DNA of 64,000 nt from Pseudomonadota bacterium (GTDB lineage Bacteria; Desulfobacterota; Desulfobulbia; Desulfobulbales; JAHJIY01). Below the pieces are notes generated by a model. It was not told the DNA's origin and searched no databases. It saw nothing but the letters and a program-made list of their open reading frames with translations. Made by a program: the position numbers and the translations under genes. The stretch covers positions 1-64,000 of the forward strand of contig JAHJIY010000085.1 of NCBI GenBank assembly GCA_018823175.1, in the 5' to 3' direction. Positions 62,785-64,000 of the stretch are shown here, one piece after another (the first letter of the stretch is position 1; each line of letters begins with the position of its first letter).

Positions 62785-63417
62785 ATGCCTGACCGGTTGC
62801 TGGAAATATATAGCACCCTTCTGGAACATTTTGGCCACCAGAACTGGTGGCCGGGTGACACCCCCTTTGAAGTTATGGTTGGTGCCGTTTTGACCCAAAA
62901 TACTAATTGGGGCAACGTGGAACGGGCAATTGCTAACCTGCGCCGGGACAATCTTCTGTCCTTTACGACGCTTGCGGCGCTACCGAGCGAGATCTTGGCT
63001 GAAAAAATAAGACCTTCCGGCTATTTCAACCTCAAGGCGGCCCGTCTTAAAAATCTGCTGGCTGCGATCAGTGATTTTGGCGGGCTTGATCTTTTTTTCG
63101 CGCAGGAAACGGCGGAGTTAAGGGAGAGTTTGTTGGCCATTAAAGGAATCGGGCCGGAAACGGCTGATTCCATTATTCTATATGCGGCCAACAAGCCGAT
63201 TTTCGTGGTAGATGCCTATACCCATCGGATTTTATCCCGCCACAATCTGATTTGTGAAGAAGCTGATTATCAGGAGATTCAGGAGTTGTTCATGGACTCA
63301 TTGCCGGAGGATCTGGCGCTTTTTAATGAGTATCATGCCCTGCTGGTTATGGTGGGCAAGGAATATTGCAAGAAAAGTAAACCGCTTTGTGCCATTTGCC
63401 CGCTGCAAGAGGGTTGA
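62785..63417 (+). CDS. HhH-GPD DNA repair protein lacking fourth cluster cysteine
   Basis: A 210-residue endonuclease III-related protein. The helix-hairpin-helix is IKGIGPETADSI, with Glu where endonuclease III has the catalytic Lys. The catalytic Asp is kept in VVDAYTHR. The C-terminus has the first three cysteines of the iron-sulfur loop (CX6CX2C), but the protein ends CPLQEG and the TGA stop falls exactly where the fourth cysteine codon is expected. Relatives of this subgroup act as mono-functional glycosylases on alkylated or mismatched bases. Its stop is 8 bp from the convergent trmJ. Confidence 0.82.
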   Translation: MPDRLLEIYSTLLEHFGHQNWWPGDTPFEVMVGAVLTQNTNWGNVERAIANLRRDNLLSFTTLAALPSEILAEKIRPSGYFNLKAARLKNLLAAISDFGGLDLFFAQETAELRESLLAIKGIGPETADSIILYAANKPIFVVDAYTHRILSRHNLICEEADYQEIQELFMDSLPEDLALFNEYHALLVMVGKEYCKKSKPLCAICPLQEG

Positions 63418-63424
63418 TCTTCGT

Positions 63425-64000
63425 TTAACTGTCTTCGTACTTCAGGAATTGCCGGCAGAAACCGTGAATAATCTTGACCTCCCGCGCTTGCAGTTCGATC
63501 CGGTTTAAAAACTGCCTGATTGAGCGCATCCAGTAGTCGTCCCGTCCCCCGGAATTTTGCAGAAATTCTATTTTGTGCAGGACTTCCTCCAGGTGATGAT
63601 ACATTCCTTCCATCTCATTTGAATTTGCCTGTTTTGGGGTATAAACCCGGCGCTCGCCTGATAAAAAATCAAGCAGCGCGGTGTATAGCTCATAACAATG
63701 GATGGCCACGGCCTGGCCCAGATTCAGGGAAGAGAAGTCTTCCGTCGGGATGGTTGAGGTGAGGTCACAGTATTTGAGATTGTCGTTGGTCAGCCCCCGG
63801 TGTTCCGGCCCGAAGAGAACGGCCACCTGATTGCTTTTCAGGTACGGGATGATCTGGGTCATCGCTGTTCTGGTGGTGGTTGCGGCCCGCCGCTGGCGGC
63901 CAACCCGGGCGGTAGTGCCGATAATCCTGGAAAAGGGGGTCAGGGCATCGGCCAGATTGTCGTAAAGCTCCAGATTTTCAATTAAGCCGGCGGCATGGTG
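63425..64000 (-). CDS. trmJ: TrmJ-like tRNA/rRNA 2'-O-methyltransferase, 5' end outside window
   Basis: The frame stays open to the window edge. The translation reaching the edge contains the SPOUT segment IIGTTARVGRQRR about 20 residues before the first internal Met at 63862. Then follow VAVLFGPEHRGLTNDNL and TIPTEDFSSLNLGQAVAIHCYEL, the knot motifs that bind AdoMet. The C-terminal 70 residues are the helical TrmJ extension. It likely methylates the ribose of tRNA position 32. The N-terminus is missing. Confidence 0.88.
   Translation of the reverse strand, partial: HHAAGLIENLELYDNLADALTPFSRIIGTTARVGRQRRAATTTRTAMTQIIPYLKSNQVAVLFGPEHRGLTNDNLKYCDLTSTIPTEDFSSLNLGQAVAIHCYELYTALLDFLSGERRVYTPKQANSNEMEGMYHHLEEVLHKIEFLQNSGGRDDYWMRSIRQFLNRIELQAREVKIIHGFCRQFLKYEDS

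Noticed and set aside
63415-63470. TGA as selenocysteine in the HhH-GPD protein
   Set aside because: No convincing bacterial SECIS hairpin directly downstream, and Sec as an iron-sulfur ligand is not expected.

Overview
The window looks like a chromosomal stretch of an anaerobic Gram-negative bacterium of the Desulfobacterota (sulfate- or metal-reducer-like). This rests on the very large set of multiheme c-type cytochromes, outer-membrane lipoproteins, NrfJ-like proteins and a conventional deltaproteobacterial-style housekeeping set. No sulfate-reduction gene lies in the window, so the assignment is an inference from gene content.

Layout. 1-3.9 kb: a 54-bp tandem repeat, then a minus-strand run (tautomerase, ligA, acylphosphatase, zinc-ribbon protein, ATP-grasp protein). 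4.1-5.7 kb: surE-birA on plus, ending at a perfect bidirectional terminator shared with the metK-ahcY methyl-cycle pair. 8.6-15 kb: panE-like reductase, NrfJ-like lipoprotein, clpS-clpA, holA. 15.2-18.7 kb: an SDR protein and endonuclease IV on plus, converging on an unusual endonuclease III-exonuclease III fusion.

18.8-48.1 kb: an extracellular electron transfer island, almost all on minus. Eight cytochrome genes carry 88 canonical CXXCH motifs and five expanded ones (CX3CH, CX4CH, CX5CH). Two cytochromes (25.1 and 40.0 kb) match Geobacter OmcS in heme order and flanking residues and are candidate nanowire subunits. A 26-heme lipoprotein, a 16-heme cytochrome, a 14-16-heme cytochrome and an outer-membrane beta-barrel could form a conduit across the outer membrane. 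Around them are a PpiC-type isomerase, three CsgG/LpoB-like proteins, three beta-propeller proteins and a thioredoxin-fold protein without catalytic cysteines. Several units start with a TTGACA promoter, and some have leaders of about 110-210 nt.

42-52.6 kb: two TMTC-like GT-C glycosyltransferases with TPR tails, forming a long inverted repeat around part of the island, and an STT3/PglB-like oligosaccharyltransferase with an altered WWD motif. They suggest that exported cytochromes may be glycosylated.

52.6-64 kb: a Gld-type ABC system with fused permease/GldG, htpG bordered by heptamer arrays, a rhodanese lipoprotein, mntP, a thiC/bzaF-family gene, a small membrane protein, an HhH-GPD protein that stops exactly where its fourth cluster cysteine is expected, and a partial trmJ running off the right edge.
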